Assembly (NCBI GenBank): GCA_027257055.1 | Contig: JAPVLO010000987.1 | Span: forward strand, 124,001 to 188,000 | DNA length: 64,000 nucleotides | Source: Cephalopachus bancanus | Lineage: Eukaryota > Chordata > Mammalia > Primates > Tarsiidae | Direction of reading: 5' to 3' | Shown: positions 34,910 through 46,649 of the stretch, in pieces | How the letters are laid out: the number at the start of each line of letters is the position of its first letter | Position numbering within the stretch: position 1 is the first letter of the stretch | Program-made: the position numbers and the translations under genes | Notes under the pieces: generated by a model | Told to the model about the DNA's origin: nothing | The model's database searches: none | What the model saw: only the letters and a program-made list of their open reading frames with translations

Positions 34910-35710
34910 TGTGTTTTTTTCTGAAATTGGATAGTGACTATAAATGTGTTCATAATGTTTTTATACTACTGTGCATATACAATTTATAAGATTTTTTTCA
35001 GCAAGAGTCATATTTTGGGGTCTCAATTTTTTTCCACAACCTCTCGACTAATTAGCATCAAGTACTTTTATTACATATTGTGTGACTCCTTAGTGACAGG
35101 GAAATATATATGATAAAAATTACATATTATAAATAATATTTATATTATTTTACAACAACATTTTTAAATCAAGTGGCTTGTAATTTGTGCCTATATATTC
35201 TGTCAATCATTTATTTTGTAGTTCAGTGACTTTCTACCTTTGAATTAAATTATTCCACAATGTGACTACTGGTCTGTTCTGCTTTGCATGCCCTCTTCTA
35301 AACTTATATTCCTTTAAATATTTCATTTCTTAAAATATTTTCCTTTAACAATTTTTTTTCTTTTTTACTCTCACTCGTATTCTACACTTTATCTGCTTAC
35401 ATCAATATTTCTTCGGGCTAATCATCCATGATGCCGTTGTTCAAATTACATTACTTGAATTCTGACTGTATCTTACAATTTAAAAAGTTAAAGAAGAAAA
35501 AGAAAATATCATTATTGTTTTCCAAACTGGCTATCCTTGCACATTTCCAATTTTCAAGATAATAATAATGATAATGATAACACACTTAATAATTGCAATA
35601 TTTGCTAAAGTCTGTGTTTAAAATTATTTGTAGATGCTATTTCCAATGCTGTTTTGCCCATCTCTCAAATTCTATGCACCATCTCCCTTCTTTAACCACT
35701 GGCTTGAAAG
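34910..35710. other. AT-rich unique sequence
   Basis: No supported gene or repeat. Confidence 0.4.
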
Positions 35711-35712
35711 TA

Positions 35713-36146
35713 CAGCTGATCTTTGAACCATGAGGGGGTTAGGAGTTCCCAACTCCTTTGCGGTAGGAAATCCACATACAACTTTTGACACTGAAGAAAC
35801 TTAGTTACTACTACCCTACTGCTAACTAAACCAGTAACATAAACAGTCAATTAACACATATCTTGTATATATATTATATACTTTTTATTTACAATAAAGT
35901 AAGCTAGAAAAAAGTAAATTTTGTTAAGAAAATCATAAAAGAAGTACACTCACTATACATTAAGTGGAATTATGAATTATCATAAAGGTCTTTATCCTCA
36001 TCCTCATCGTCTTCACATTGAGCAGGTTGAGGAGGAGAAGGAAAAGGAGAGGTTGACTTTGCTATCTCAGGTGTGGCAGAGGCAGAGGAATATCCATGTA
36101 TAACTGGACCCACAGGGTTTAAATCCATGTTGTTCAAGGATCAACT
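35713..36146 (+). mobile_element. Tigger/MER2-type non-autonomous DNA transposon
   Basis: Flanked by TA (35711-35712 and just after 36146). The inverted termini read CAGCTGATCTTTGAACCATG at the left and CATGTTGTTCAAGGATCAACTA at the right, which fits the CAGTTGACCCTTGAACAA-type end of the Tigger/MER2 group. The interior is AT-rich and carries no transposase. It is the better preserved sister of the element at 8845-9272, with the same internal purine block. Confidence 0.88.
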
Positions 36147-37087
36147 ATAGTTTAAACAATATGAAAATATATTGACTTGCATAACTATGAGTCACATGGT
36201 TATGTCTAGTTCAGAGTTGATTAGATTTCATTAAGTGAATGATGTCATAAAAGGTCCAAGTTTCTTTCAATATTCTGATCGATCCTCTAAATTACAGTTG
36301 CCTTTGTCCTCTGAGTAGATTTTATCATGGCCATATGTGGGTTGCTAACAACAGTCAAGAGTCCTGCTTTACATGTCAATATTTAGCATTTGTGATACAG
36401 GTCTTGCTCACATTCATAAAACAGTCTTTCTAAAATGTTTCTCAATTTTACCTGTTATGCATAATTTCCAAATTCTCCTTAAATTAAATCCAAATATTTC
36501 CAATACAAAATGGACTCTTCTCTTAGGTTGAGATTTCCAAGAAGCAAACTCTGAGATAGATTGGAATGGCAATGATGTACTGGAGCCTGCTTGTAAGATC
36601 AACCTGTGGAAGGAAAAGAAGGAAAGCACAAACTGGGTTGTGCAGAGAAAGCCTTGAGATGTGACAGAGTTGTGACACGAAGGCCACAGTCAATTTTCTG
36701 GGGAGTTCTGAGACCAGTATGGCCCATGATACTTGTACTAGTTTGGGTATGGTGACTGGAATTTCATATCTCTATATTGACTAGTCACAAATTAAGCCAT
36801 GGGAATGGAGCTTAAGCTCACTCAGGCAACACTATCAGAAAGCTGACAGCAAAGTGCTAACACCTATGCAGTACTCCAAGCAGGGAGAGAAAATGACTCC
36901 TTAATTCCTGAAGGAGGAATTGAGAGGCACGTATCTTTTACAATTGTTTTTAGCCACACCGATTTATCTTTGGTCTGCCTCATACATATCTGCTTCTTTT
37001 CACCAATGAGTTCGCTTAATGTGAAGAACAACAATGAAAGCATCAAAATTCTCAGAGATATATCTATAATCTTTTTTATGTCTTAAG
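36147..37087. other. Unclassified sequence, possible ancient repeat
   Basis: The 36520-36850 part (phrases such as AAGCAAACTCTGAGATAGATTGG and AAACTGGGTTGTGCAGAGAAAG) looks like a degraded old interspersed repeat, but I cannot assign its family. No gene is supported. Confidence 0.3.
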
Positions 37088-37395
37088 CCAACACTTTTTT
37101 TTTACAATTTTATTGTAATTATTATGGGCACATTATACTTGTATGTGTTATGAGGTACATATGATATTTTGAAACAGACACACAATGTGTAATGATCAGA
37201 TCGGGTCAACTGAGGTATCCATCACCTCAAGCGTTTATCATTTTTGTGTTAGGAACATTCCAATTTTATTCTATTAGTTATTTTTTAAAATACAATAAAT
37301 TATTGTTGACTGTAGTTGCCATATCATGTTAGCAAATACTAGATGTTTTTCATTCTAACTGTACTTTTGTAGCCATTAACCATCCCCACATGCAA
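37088..37395 (-). mobile_element. Old L1 3'UTR, reverse strand
   Basis: The reverse complement opens GGGGATGGTTAATGG and runs through AACAATAATTTATTGTAT and a GCTTGAGGTGATGGATACC segment. That is the well-known order of the 3'UTR of older L1 families (L1MA/L1MB age). It carries no coding sequence. Confidence 0.85.
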
Positions 37396-37543
37396 ATGTA
37401 TAAAACAATGCTTTCTATTTTGGATTTTCTTAGTACTAAATTTGCAGAGTAATATAATATTTTCATACTTGTTAACAGAGGGACTAAAACTTTTATGTAG
37501 CTTTTAAACAGAAGAACATCTAGTCTACCAAAATGCCCTATAA

Positions 37544-37842
37544 TTTTTTTTTTTTTTTGAGTCAGAGTTTCACTGTCTCCCAAGCTGGAATGCAGTGGCA
37601 CAATGGTGCAATCATGGCTAACTGCAGCCTCAACCTCCTTGGCTCAGGCAACAGGCCTCGACCTCCTGTGTAGGTGGGACTAGAGGCACATGCCACCATA
37701 TCTGGCTAACTTTTTAAAAATTTTTTGTAGAGACAAGGTCTTGCTATGTTTCCTCGGCAGGTCTCAAACTCCTAGGTTCAGTTCTCCCACCTCTGCTTCC
37801 CAAAGTGCTGAAATGACAGGCATGAGTCACTACACCTGGCCC
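37544..37842 (-). mobile_element. Old Alu (AluJ-like), reverse strand
   Basis: A full dimer with a 16-17 T tail at the left. Its 5' end, GGCCAGGTGTAGTGACTC when reversed, and its ancestral B-box region differ from the young subfamily. Divergence is high. Confidence 0.93.
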
Positions 37843-37909
37843 GTGTAATATTCTTGTAAAAAAAGGCTACCATTGTTTGTTCCCACGATCCCTAAGGTAG
37901 TATTTGGAA

Positions 37910-37910
<1 letters not shown>

Positions 37911-37972
<62 letters not shown>

Positions 37973-37975
37973 TGC
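37911..37975. repeat. Long TG dinucleotide microsatellite
   Basis: About 30 TG units end in GCGCGTGCGC. Such alternating purine-pyrimidine tracts can adopt Z-DNA and are likely length-polymorphic. Confidence 0.98.
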
Positions 37976-38139
37976 GCAGGTAAATAGACAATAGAAGCAT
38001 AACAGTAACAATTCTATACATGTTTAATTTAAAGGTGCTGCTGTAACAGTGAGAGAGTAAAATAATTAACACACGTAGCCCCATATTTGTTTAAGAGGCC
38101 GTTACTCTTTCCTGCTTGTAGGCTAGGATAATTTTAGAG

Positions 38140-38515
38140 CACTGAGATAAAATGCAAAAGCAGCAACCACATAGTTTTCAAAATGAACTCTGGGATTGAA
38201 GGGGTCATATGTAAACTACTGTGTTGCTAATGCTCTTATAAGGAGCATTGTGACCCGGCAGAGGACAAAGAAGCTTCCCTACCTCCAAAAACCCTCACTG
38301 GCACCCAGATATTTTTGGTCCCCTTGATACCAACCACCTCTGCTTCCCCCTGCTCCTAATATTTAAAAAATGCCTGAAATCTGTACTGACTTAAGGTTCT
38401 TTGGGTTACTAGTCAACCATCTTCTCGGTTTGTGGCTCTCGGGAATAAAGTCTCCTTCTTTATATAATTTCTTATCTTTCAATTTATCGGGTGTCATGTC
38501 ATCTTAGTTACACTG
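38140..38515 (+). mobile_element. Probable solo LTR
   Basis: A GC-balanced block with TTATAAGG (38236), a pyrimidine-rich U3/R-like region, the polyadenylation signal AATAAA (38444-38449) and a U5-like pyrimidine-rich end. No internal retroviral genes are attached. TG/CA borders and a target duplication could not be fixed, so the boundaries are approximate. Confidence 0.55.
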
Positions 38516-40204
38516 CTAAATTAAACCTATTACCTTATTTCATTTGCAAAGATCTCAGACCCAACAATCTAATAATGCCTTTTTAAAAATCACAGAATAA
38601 TTAGCTTAAGAAGTACAGTGTGTTCTGATTTCTGACTCTCATTCCCCTAGTTATGACTCTCATTATTAAAATTCTTTCTCCTGGGTATAGGGGAATTAGA
38701 TAATAACCAAGGTCATTTGAGGCATATCATGAAGAATTAAAGTGTTGTTAAAACATCAGCACAATTCAGTTGCTAACACCTCAGAGAAACAAACTGGGTT
38801 GTCCCCTTCCCCAGAACAGGGTGAAGTATCTAAATAACCTTAATTATGGTATACATAATAAAAAATGCCAAGAATTACTAAACCTTTTTCCATAATAACT
38901 GGATTTGTTAACCTGTAGATAAACTGCTTAAATTTACTTTCTTTTAAAATTCTGTTTTTACAAGAACATTATTACATCTTTATTGTCAAAATTTATATTT
39001 TCAATATTCTTTTTTAGACAAATTTTTAAAAAATTGAATTTAGAATCATAGTCATCTTGGAAACTTAGTAAACTTTTTATCACTAATTATACTGAATTTT
39101 CATTAGTATTTATTTTCTTCAAAACAATAAAAATCATTAACCATTTGTTAAAAATTATAAAAGTGAAATAATCAAATGTAAAACTTTATTTTCATGTTAT
39201 AACCAAATATATATGCAATATGCCTCATGCATAACATTTATTAACATATTGCATGCATGTCTGTGATAGTTTTCATCCTTTATCAAATGCATGTTTTAAT
39301 ATCCTTCAATAAGTTTTTACAGTAAATTCCCTATATACATACATTCAAGAAGCAAAATTTCAAAGATGCAAACATGTGTATAGGTATCCATAGATAGTCA
39401 CCTATGGGACATATAAATATGTAGTAAACTATAAATTATAAATTCCACTATGTTGGATTTTGAATCAAATTTTAATTTTAAGATAAGTCTGTCTTAAAGG
39501 AGGCTTATTGTGAACAATAAAATCATGGCTACATTCCCAATAAAAACACATCTTATAAAATGTTGTGATCTACAAAAAGTAAAATCATGGTAACACTCTT
39601 CAGGAAAGGTCCAAACCTAGGATGTTTTCCAATCTCTAGCAGAACTATAGTTCTTTTTGTTATTCTGCTATCAAAATAATTCTTCATATTTGTCTCATGA
39701 CACAAATTGCAGAGAAAGGTATTATCTTTGATTCCTTACCTGACAATGGACTTTTTGGTGGAATTAAAAGCTTTCTTGCTGTCTAAGTAGGTACTGCTAA
39801 AGATCAGAGCAAGAGATAAGTGAGAACCTCTCCTGTTTGTTAAAAGTCGATACAGTCCAAAGTAATCTGATATAAGTTTTTTCCTTACTGATTTAATCAT
39901 TGTCAGCTCTGTCTGCATCTCAGTAATTCTTAGTGAATTTAACTTTACTAAAATATTTGGTTTGTGTATTCCTCTTTGATAGGTCAACTCTTCTATTGGT
40001 ATTAGAGTAGGAAAGAAGGAAGATCAGAGGCATGGAAACTGACATGAAAATGAGAAAAATAAAAACATAGTGGATGAAATTAAAAATAAAGACATGTAAA
40101 TGTAAACATGTCAAAAGATCAATGCATGTGAATATCTAATGTAAAGCAAAAAAAAATTCCATGATGTTGTTTGAAGTCTAAGAAAAGAGAGAGTAAAAGT
40201 AAAA
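38516..40204. other. AT-rich unique sequence
   Basis: No supported gene or repeat. Confidence 0.4.
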
Positions 40205-40415
40205 TAACTTATAATTAGCACCTGTTTTGTGTCAGGTACAACTTAATTGGATTAACAGACTTGCCCATTATCCCTCTGATTTAAGACTTGTAACTGGTTT
40301 GTAAAGAACTAGCTCTTTTTAAATAAAATTTTCTGAAACATAGAGCGATTAATTAACTTGTCTAAATTCACACAGCTCTTAGTTGATGAATCTATTATTC
40401 AAACCTAAATTTCTT
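40205..40415 (-). mobile_element. MIR SINE relic, reverse strand
   Basis: The words GAAACATAGAGCGATTAA, CTTGTCTAAATTCACACAGCT and ATTCAAACCTAAAT appear in the order of the reverse complement of MIR. It is strongly diverged. Confidence 0.65.
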
Positions 40416-40495
40416 TAATTTCAAATTATATATATATTTTTCAATGCATTTAAAAAGATAATAATGTAAGAATATAATGAAAAGTTTATACATTT

Positions 40496-40778
40496 CCAGG
40501 CACGGTGGCTCACGCCTGTAATCCCAGCACTTTAGGAGGCAGAGGCTAGAGGATTGATTGAACCCAGGGGTTCGAAACCAGCCTGGGAAACTTGGCAAGA
40601 CCTTGTATTTACAATAAATCAAAAAATTAGTTGGCTGGGCGAGCGCCTGTGGTTGTAGCTACTTGGAAGTCTGAGGTGGAAGCATCGCTTGAGCACAGCA
40701 GGTTGAGGTTGCGGTGGCCGTGAGCATGTCACTGCACTCCGGCCTGGGTGACAGTAAGACTCAAGGGAAAAAAAAAAG
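40496..40778 (+). mobile_element. Alu SINE of intermediate type
   Basis: The 5' end is ancestral (CCAGGCACGGTGGCTCACGCC) and the left arm reads AGGGGTTCGAAACCAGCC. The linker (ACAATAAATCAAAAAATTAG) and right arm (GCGGTGGCCGTGAGCATGTCAC) already resemble the young subfamily. It therefore looks like a step between AluJ-like and young copies. Confidence 0.92.
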
Positions 40779-42339
40779 TAAATTGATGTATGAAGATATA
40801 AATATATAATTGGGATTTAGAAGCAGCTAGCAATGAGTCAAAACTCAGGACAATTGGAAACATTCAGTAAAAAATAAATGAATTGGTAAGAAGTTAGATA
40901 ATAAATTCATTATTTTATTCAACTTAATTCCCCTGAAAATTTCTTAAGTTCTACCAAAAAAAAAAACTTATTTGTTGCCTTCAAAAGTAATCTTTGATAT
41001 TTGAGTTTTAAATTTCTATTAACACACCTCATTAGAAAACTAATAATGACACTTTACTTGGTGATCATCTCTTCTTGTTGACAAATGTTTGCCTGTTTGA
41101 CATTTTATATAGAGATTTATTCACATATAGTGCTTTCATAATGAGTACTTTTTAATATTCTCATTTTAGAATTTCTAGGTCAGAGAATCTGTATCATAAA
41201 TGTTCACTCAATTCTTGTCTCATTGTTCTCTTTTTACTCTCTCTTTAGGTAAATTGCACATTTAGTAGTAAACAGAGTAGAAAATATAATACTGATATGA
41301 AAGCTGTTTCTAATGACAGTCTCGTTATTATGACTTCTAACTCAGTCTCATTATTTTGTGAATAATAATGACAGCTAATTTAAGCTTAATGCACAGGCAA
41401 TTTCTTTGCATATCCACACCAATAACTTTAGAAAGTCAATGATCTCAAGGCTGAGGTAAGGCTCTCTAGGACAATTTAGTAAATTCACTGTACAAGCATA
41501 AGGGAAAAAATATCTTTGAAGAGAAGTTGCAAGGCCACAAGTAAATTATTTTAGTTCATAGTGTATACAAAAACTTCAATATTTCTATATAATTCTTGTA
41601 TGTAGATGTATTAAATATACACATACTTATGTCCACTTAATATGCATGAAAGAATATGTATACTTTTTTCATTTTATTTTAATGCTTTTATCTGATTATA
41701 TTTTTTCATTGAAATATAGTTGGTGTTTGCAACTGGAAAGATATTTGTTTTTGGTAGTGTTTTATATTATTGATGCTCAGAATAGGTTAAATATACCAGC
41801 TTATGCTATTGCGATTTCCATAGCTTCTTATACCTTATGCCTACAGATTAGGCTCATATATATAAAACAAAAAAAATCCCATGTGCACTGTTTTTCTCAT
41901 ATTCTTACCTACTCTACCCTTAGTGTCAGGAAAGGATGAACTGAAGCTTTGCGCTAAAGATTTTTTGCACTAAAGATTCTTTGCAATGGGAATTATTTTA
42001 TGTTATAGGGGCTTGTTCTGGGAATTAAATGATAACCATAGTTGCTTTGACCTCCCAAAGGTTCTAGCATACATAGAAAAAATAAAAATAAGTTAGAGAT
42101 ACACAATCCTAAATAAAAACCACAGGAAAAAATGGAAGCAAGTGATGCACTGTCTGAGGGCAGTTAAAAGACAACTTGGATACTAATGTGTTGTTTGCTC
42201 TTCTTCCACTGTACATTATCACATGGTGTCCATTCCTAATTTGGCCTCTCACATGACTTGAATGATCTCCATATTATCAGTCAGCATAGTGGCTTCACAA
42301 ACCTTCTTCATCAAGTGTTAATTTAGTTCTTATTAAATA
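40779..42339. other. AT-rich unique sequence
   Basis: No supported gene or repeat. The open stretch near 41646-41939 (about 97 codons, hydrophobic and aromatic-rich) looks like a chance frame in AT-rich DNA. Confidence 0.4.
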
Positions 42340-42720
42340 TCAAGTATTTGGGGAGAGATAGTGGATAATAATTGTATTTCTTATAATAGTTATGATTAGA
42401 AAAGAGATAGATAACAAGAATGTTTATCATAATTACTTTATATTATGTACTGGGTAAAAATGACAAAAAAGGCTGTAAAGAGAATAGGATTGCAATTTAA
42501 AACTTTTCAGAAGTAGATTTAAACTTTTCCTCGAGTGTTACAGGGGAAAAGAGCAGCAGGAATAGCAAATGTAAATACCCTGAGGTCAGAAATACTTGAA
42601 GCTATGCCAATGTGATTCGAGCATAGTCAATGATGCTTAGTGTGACATGGATTGAGGTTTGAAATATAAACTTATATAATCACTATAATGAAGAACCTGG
42701 AGAGCCAAAGAAAGGAATAC
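42340..42720 (+). repeat. Ancient interspersed repeat, class uncertain
   Basis: The phrase GAGCAGCAGGAATAGCAAATG followed by CCTGAGGTCAG parallels the block near 25130-25180. The most likely explanation is an old mammal-wide family shared with 24770-26040, 46650-47700 and 55070-55570. Confidence 0.35.
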
Positions 42721-42820
42721 AGAGTTAATTCTAAAGACAACAAAAAAGCAGCATGTGACAAATTTTAGTAGAACGAGCCACATATTCAAATTCATATTTT
42801 AAAACATTGACTTTAGTGCT

Positions 42821-42991
42821 CAGTGGCAAATCTTGCTACTCATGGTATGGCTCATGAGCAACAGGTTTAGCACCAACTAGGAGCTTGTTAGAAATGCAGA
42901 ATCATTGGCTCCACTGCAGACCTACTGAACCAAAATCAACATTTACAAATTTCAGAGAAAATTCTTTCCACATTAAAGTTGAGAAGCACTG
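42821..42991 (+). mobile_element. MER5A-like hAT-Charlie non-autonomous element
   Basis: Begins CAGTGGC and ends GAGAAGCACTG, as MER5-type elements do. The interior has GGAGCTTGTTAGAAATGCAG and CAGACCTACTGAACCAAAAT. It is an old element with no transposase. A clear 8-bp target duplication is not visible. Confidence 0.75.
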
Positions 42992-43502
42992 GCTCAAAGC
43001 ATTCTTTTGCAGCCCACTGGTTTTCGCTACTGTAGACCACTTGCTTTCTCAGTCTGATCCTCAGGTCTCATCCTGCAGTTTATTTCCTTATACTCATGCC
43101 TTACCACACCATTGTATATATTCCACATTTCTCTTGGTTTCATCCTCATTTTACTGGAGTACCATTTTAAGTTATTGCCACAGAAAGGTAAATCATTCAG
43201 TGGAGGTAAATCTTCTGAATCTTTGTATAATCAAAATTTGTCTACTTTTCGGATTCAAGATTAAAAATTACTTTTCCTCAGAATTTTAATGACATTTATC
43301 TGCTGTTCTAGAATTTAACTTGTCATAAAAACTATGATGGCAATATGAATCTTGTTCAAAAGCAAAAACAAAACCATTGTTTTTATTTTTAAATTTTAGC
43401 TTTTTCACTGAAAGCTTTCATATTTTTTTTTAAAACTTAAGTGTTATTACATAATGCTATACATAAGAATTGAGGAATTTTTTTCAGTACTCATTTGAAG
43501 AT
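42992..43502. other. AT-rich unique sequence
   Basis: No supported feature. The 134-codon open stretch starting in the MER5-like element and running to 43289 has no recognisable domain and is probably chance. Confidence 0.35.
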
Positions 43503-44330
43503 TGTGGAGGAATGTGAGGCCTGATTAGGTCAGCATCAATTGGGTAACTTTGGTAAATTTTATTAAGGAAAGGGATTTACAAAGTCAGAGCTCTACAAAG
43601 ATAACTGAAAACAGATCCTTGCTGTTTACTGACCAGATGTATAAAAGTTTACTGACCAGATGTAAAACATTTGCAGTAAACAAAAAGTTAACCATTTGTT
43701 GCTAGTTGACTATTGCTGTTAACTAACTCTATCTTATGGAAACAAAACACCACAATCAATCAGCTGCTTCAGAAACCTCTGAACATTTCCTTTTGTAGAC
43801 TCCCCCCAAAGATGGTTCCCAGTCCAATAAACCCTGAAACACCTCTTATATAAAGAAGCTCCTGCCTCTTTGCAGACAACAGACACTCTCTCTGCTGTTT
43901 GGCCTGTTGTTTCCTTCACAGCGTATCTTCCCTTTAATAAATCTACCTTTTAATGCCGGGTTCGGTGGCTCAGCCTGTAATCCCGCGCCTTTGGGAGGCT
44001 GAGGTGAGTGGATTGCCTGAGCCCGCGGGTTCGAGACCCGCCTGGGCAGCAAGACCTCATCTCTACAATAAATCAAAAAAATCAGCCGGGCGTGGTAGCG
44101 CATGCCTGTAATTACGGCTACTTGGAAGGCTGAGGTGGAAGGATCGCCGGAGCCCAGCAGGTCGAGGTTGCGGTGGCCGGGAGCGGTCACTGCACTCCAG
44201 TCTGGGTGACAGAGTGAGACTCCAACTCAAAAAAAAAAAAAAAAATCTACCTTTTTAAATTTATAACTGCCTCAGTGAATACTTTCACTTCCATGACTCT
44301 GGCCATACCAGGCCCACTGCCAAACACAGT
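43503..44330 (+). mobile_element. Solo ERV1-like LTR interrupted by an Alu
   Basis: The signals expected of a retroviral LTR appear in order: TG start (about 43503), a U3 with a duplicated 18-base motif (43624-43641 and 43647-43664), CCAAT (43824-43828), a TATA box TTATATAAAG (43847-43856), a polyadenylation signal AATAAA (43936-43941) and a pyrimidine-rich U5 ending near 44325. The Alu at 43955-44242 splits it just after the polyadenylation signal. No retroviral genes remain. The outer 4-bp duplication could not be confirmed. Confidence 0.75.
43955..44242 (+). mobile_element. Young Alu inserted in an LTR
   Basis: A near-consensus copy starting GCCGGGTTCGGTGG, with about 20 A in the tail. 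The perfect left-arm hairpin GCGGG-TTCGAGA-CCCGC lies at 44025-44041. A target-site duplication, AAATCTACCTTTT(T)AA, flanks it at about 43939-43953 and 44243-44258. This places the insertion within the R/U5 part of the LTR. Confidence 0.97.
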
Positions 44331-45330
44331 AAAGACAACTTACTTTTTATTATGCTTGCTTATTTATCTTGTTCTAGAACTCCTATTTGTTGTATAGATA
44401 TCTAGATTTTCTCAGTTTTATTTTCTGTATCATTTTTTGTAAGAAAAAACAATCAGTCACTTATATCCAGGAAGTGGTCTAACAATGACAGGACTCAGTT
44501 TGTCAGAAGCAGGCCTAAAACTCATAACGAGGCCGCATTGTTCTCTCGTAGACACAAATAACTGCATAGACGCTAACATGAAACAAGATTCTGAGACCAT
44601 GATGTAGTAAGACCAAAGCAAGGTCACTGTACTCATGATTTATCAAACATCTTCTTCTCTCAGTTATCATGAGAGATTCCTGTTTATATATAAACTACAG
44701 TATTATTCTTCATCCTATCTGCTTTCCCTAACATACAATTTACTGAAATACTCAATACTCGGCTGCTTCCTAAGAACACCTAATTCAAAGTGGATTCCAA
44801 CTTTCATACACTGTTTCCAAAATAATCCAATAAAATTCCAAGTCCAATAACAGGTTATTCTAATTTCCTCTTACTGAAAGTGCCCATCATTCATTAGAGT
44901 GTGTTTCTATTTCTGCAATTAGTAATCCACTCAACTTGTTCATCAACAGTTGTGTTCTTGGTGGTCTTTGAATATAAGGCATTGACAAAAGTTTCTTAAA
45001 ATAGACAGTGAAAATTGTAGCTTCACTTTGCAAATTGGTAAACTGTAACCTAAATAAATCAATTGATTTAGAAAATATTATTTTTATTAGGAATTATATT
45101 CATATCACATATCTTCAGAAATGCATGAGAACCCTCTGTCAGCCTAAGAATGTCCTTTTTAGCTTTGTATCAAATTGCAGATACTGACAAACCTTATATG
45201 CCTTCCCACAAAACTAAGTATTGTTTTAGGGTTTCACAGTGTTCTTACTTTAAGATAGATGAGTATGACTACTTTGGTGAATGTGTGTGCTACTCAAAGA
45301 TCTTTAGGGGACAAATATCTCACTTTAAAC
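44331..45330. other. Unclassified AT-rich sequence
   Basis: The 44490-44620 part is more balanced in composition and might be an old LTR piece, but I cannot name it. No gene. Confidence 0.3.
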
Positions 45331-45515
45331 CAAGTATTACATGTTCTCACTCATAAGCAGAACTTGAACAACTATCAAAATACTATAAGAAAGAAATTGG
45401 CAGTAGTGGGAAATTGCCAGGGGAGGGGAGCACACCTTATCAACAAGGGTAACTGCATAACAAACATCTGTAACTAACACTGAATTATACCTCACATATT
45501 TAAAATATATATATT
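45331..45515 (+). mobile_element. 5'-truncated L1 3' end
   Basis: Matches the extreme 3' end of the young L1s (ATGTTCTCACTCATAAGC, AATACTATAAGAAAG, CTTATCAACAAGGGTAAC) and ends in an A/T-rich tail. About 185 bases survive. Confidence 0.88.
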
Positions 45516-46649
45516 TTCTCTGTTGGTAGCAATAAATTTTCAGCACTACAGGAGCCATGAGGAAGGGACCATGAGAGAGAGTCTGAAAGATCACAGCACA
45601 TGGCCAGAACTTCCTTCCCTTGAAGTAAGCAGTGATTTTGGTGACAGAAGGAGTACCTGCACATAAAGTCATGAGAACTTTGACTCAGGAGATGCTTTGT
45701 GTGCCATTGATTCAAAGTCACTAATTTCACAGGTGGAGGTATATGTATATATATTTTTTACATATATATGCACATACACACAAAATAGTTTTTAAAGTTA
45801 ATCTGATAGTTTGGTTATGGAAAAGTATCTCCTTATGCATTTTCTGGATGCCAATATTAAGGAAATACTTGATTTCTGTAACTGAGAATGCTGACAGGCA
45901 TTTTTTAAATAAGAAATTTAAAAAACAAGTCATTATACCACCACTACAATTAATATTTCTAATTTTCATTGTAATTTGTTATTTGATATATGTGACTCTA
46001 AGTTGCTCATATTAATTAATGTAGTTTATTCTTCTTCATATTTATTGCATAGAATAATATTCAACTTTTAAATAAGCAACAAAAATCTGTAGCTTTGTGA
46101 TATATTATCTACTGCTCACTTTCTAATTGAATGTTTCAGTGACTGATCCTTTCTATTTAGTGGGATTTAATTTCATCTCCTCAATGATTAATTAGCATGA
46201 CTATTGACATAAATCTCTAAGGAAGCAATATTTCTGTAAATCAGATTGTTCATATAAATGTACATTGTGGTGAAACTAAGCTTACTATATTTGGAAAATT
46301 GTGAAAATAAAAGAGATTTACAGGTCAATAAAACACAATTTTGTTTTATGCACTCGTTAACTAATTATAAACATTTTTAACATCTATTTAACATATACCT
46401 TTTAGCTTTGAAGATAAGTGCTGTAACTTTGCAGTGTGATAGACTACTGATTTTAAATTAGCAAATTGCTAAATTAGATTCTTAGCTTAAGATAGAATAA
46501 TCACTGAACTTCTTTTGTACAAGTTATGCTTGTGCAGGATTAATCAGTTCTATGTCTTTCCAGACAAAAGTTGTCTATATGCAATATAAGTATATTACAA
46601 GACTAATAAATAAATTTTAATTTATTGATCTTTTCAATACATACTAGGT
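45516..46649. other. AT-rich unique sequence
   Basis: No supported feature. The opposing open stretches near 45337-45730 have no recognisable domain. Confidence 0.35.

Noticed and set aside
42885..43289. 134-codon forward frame
   Set aside because: It begins inside a MER5-like element, has no recognisable domain and sits in otherwise non-coding DNA.
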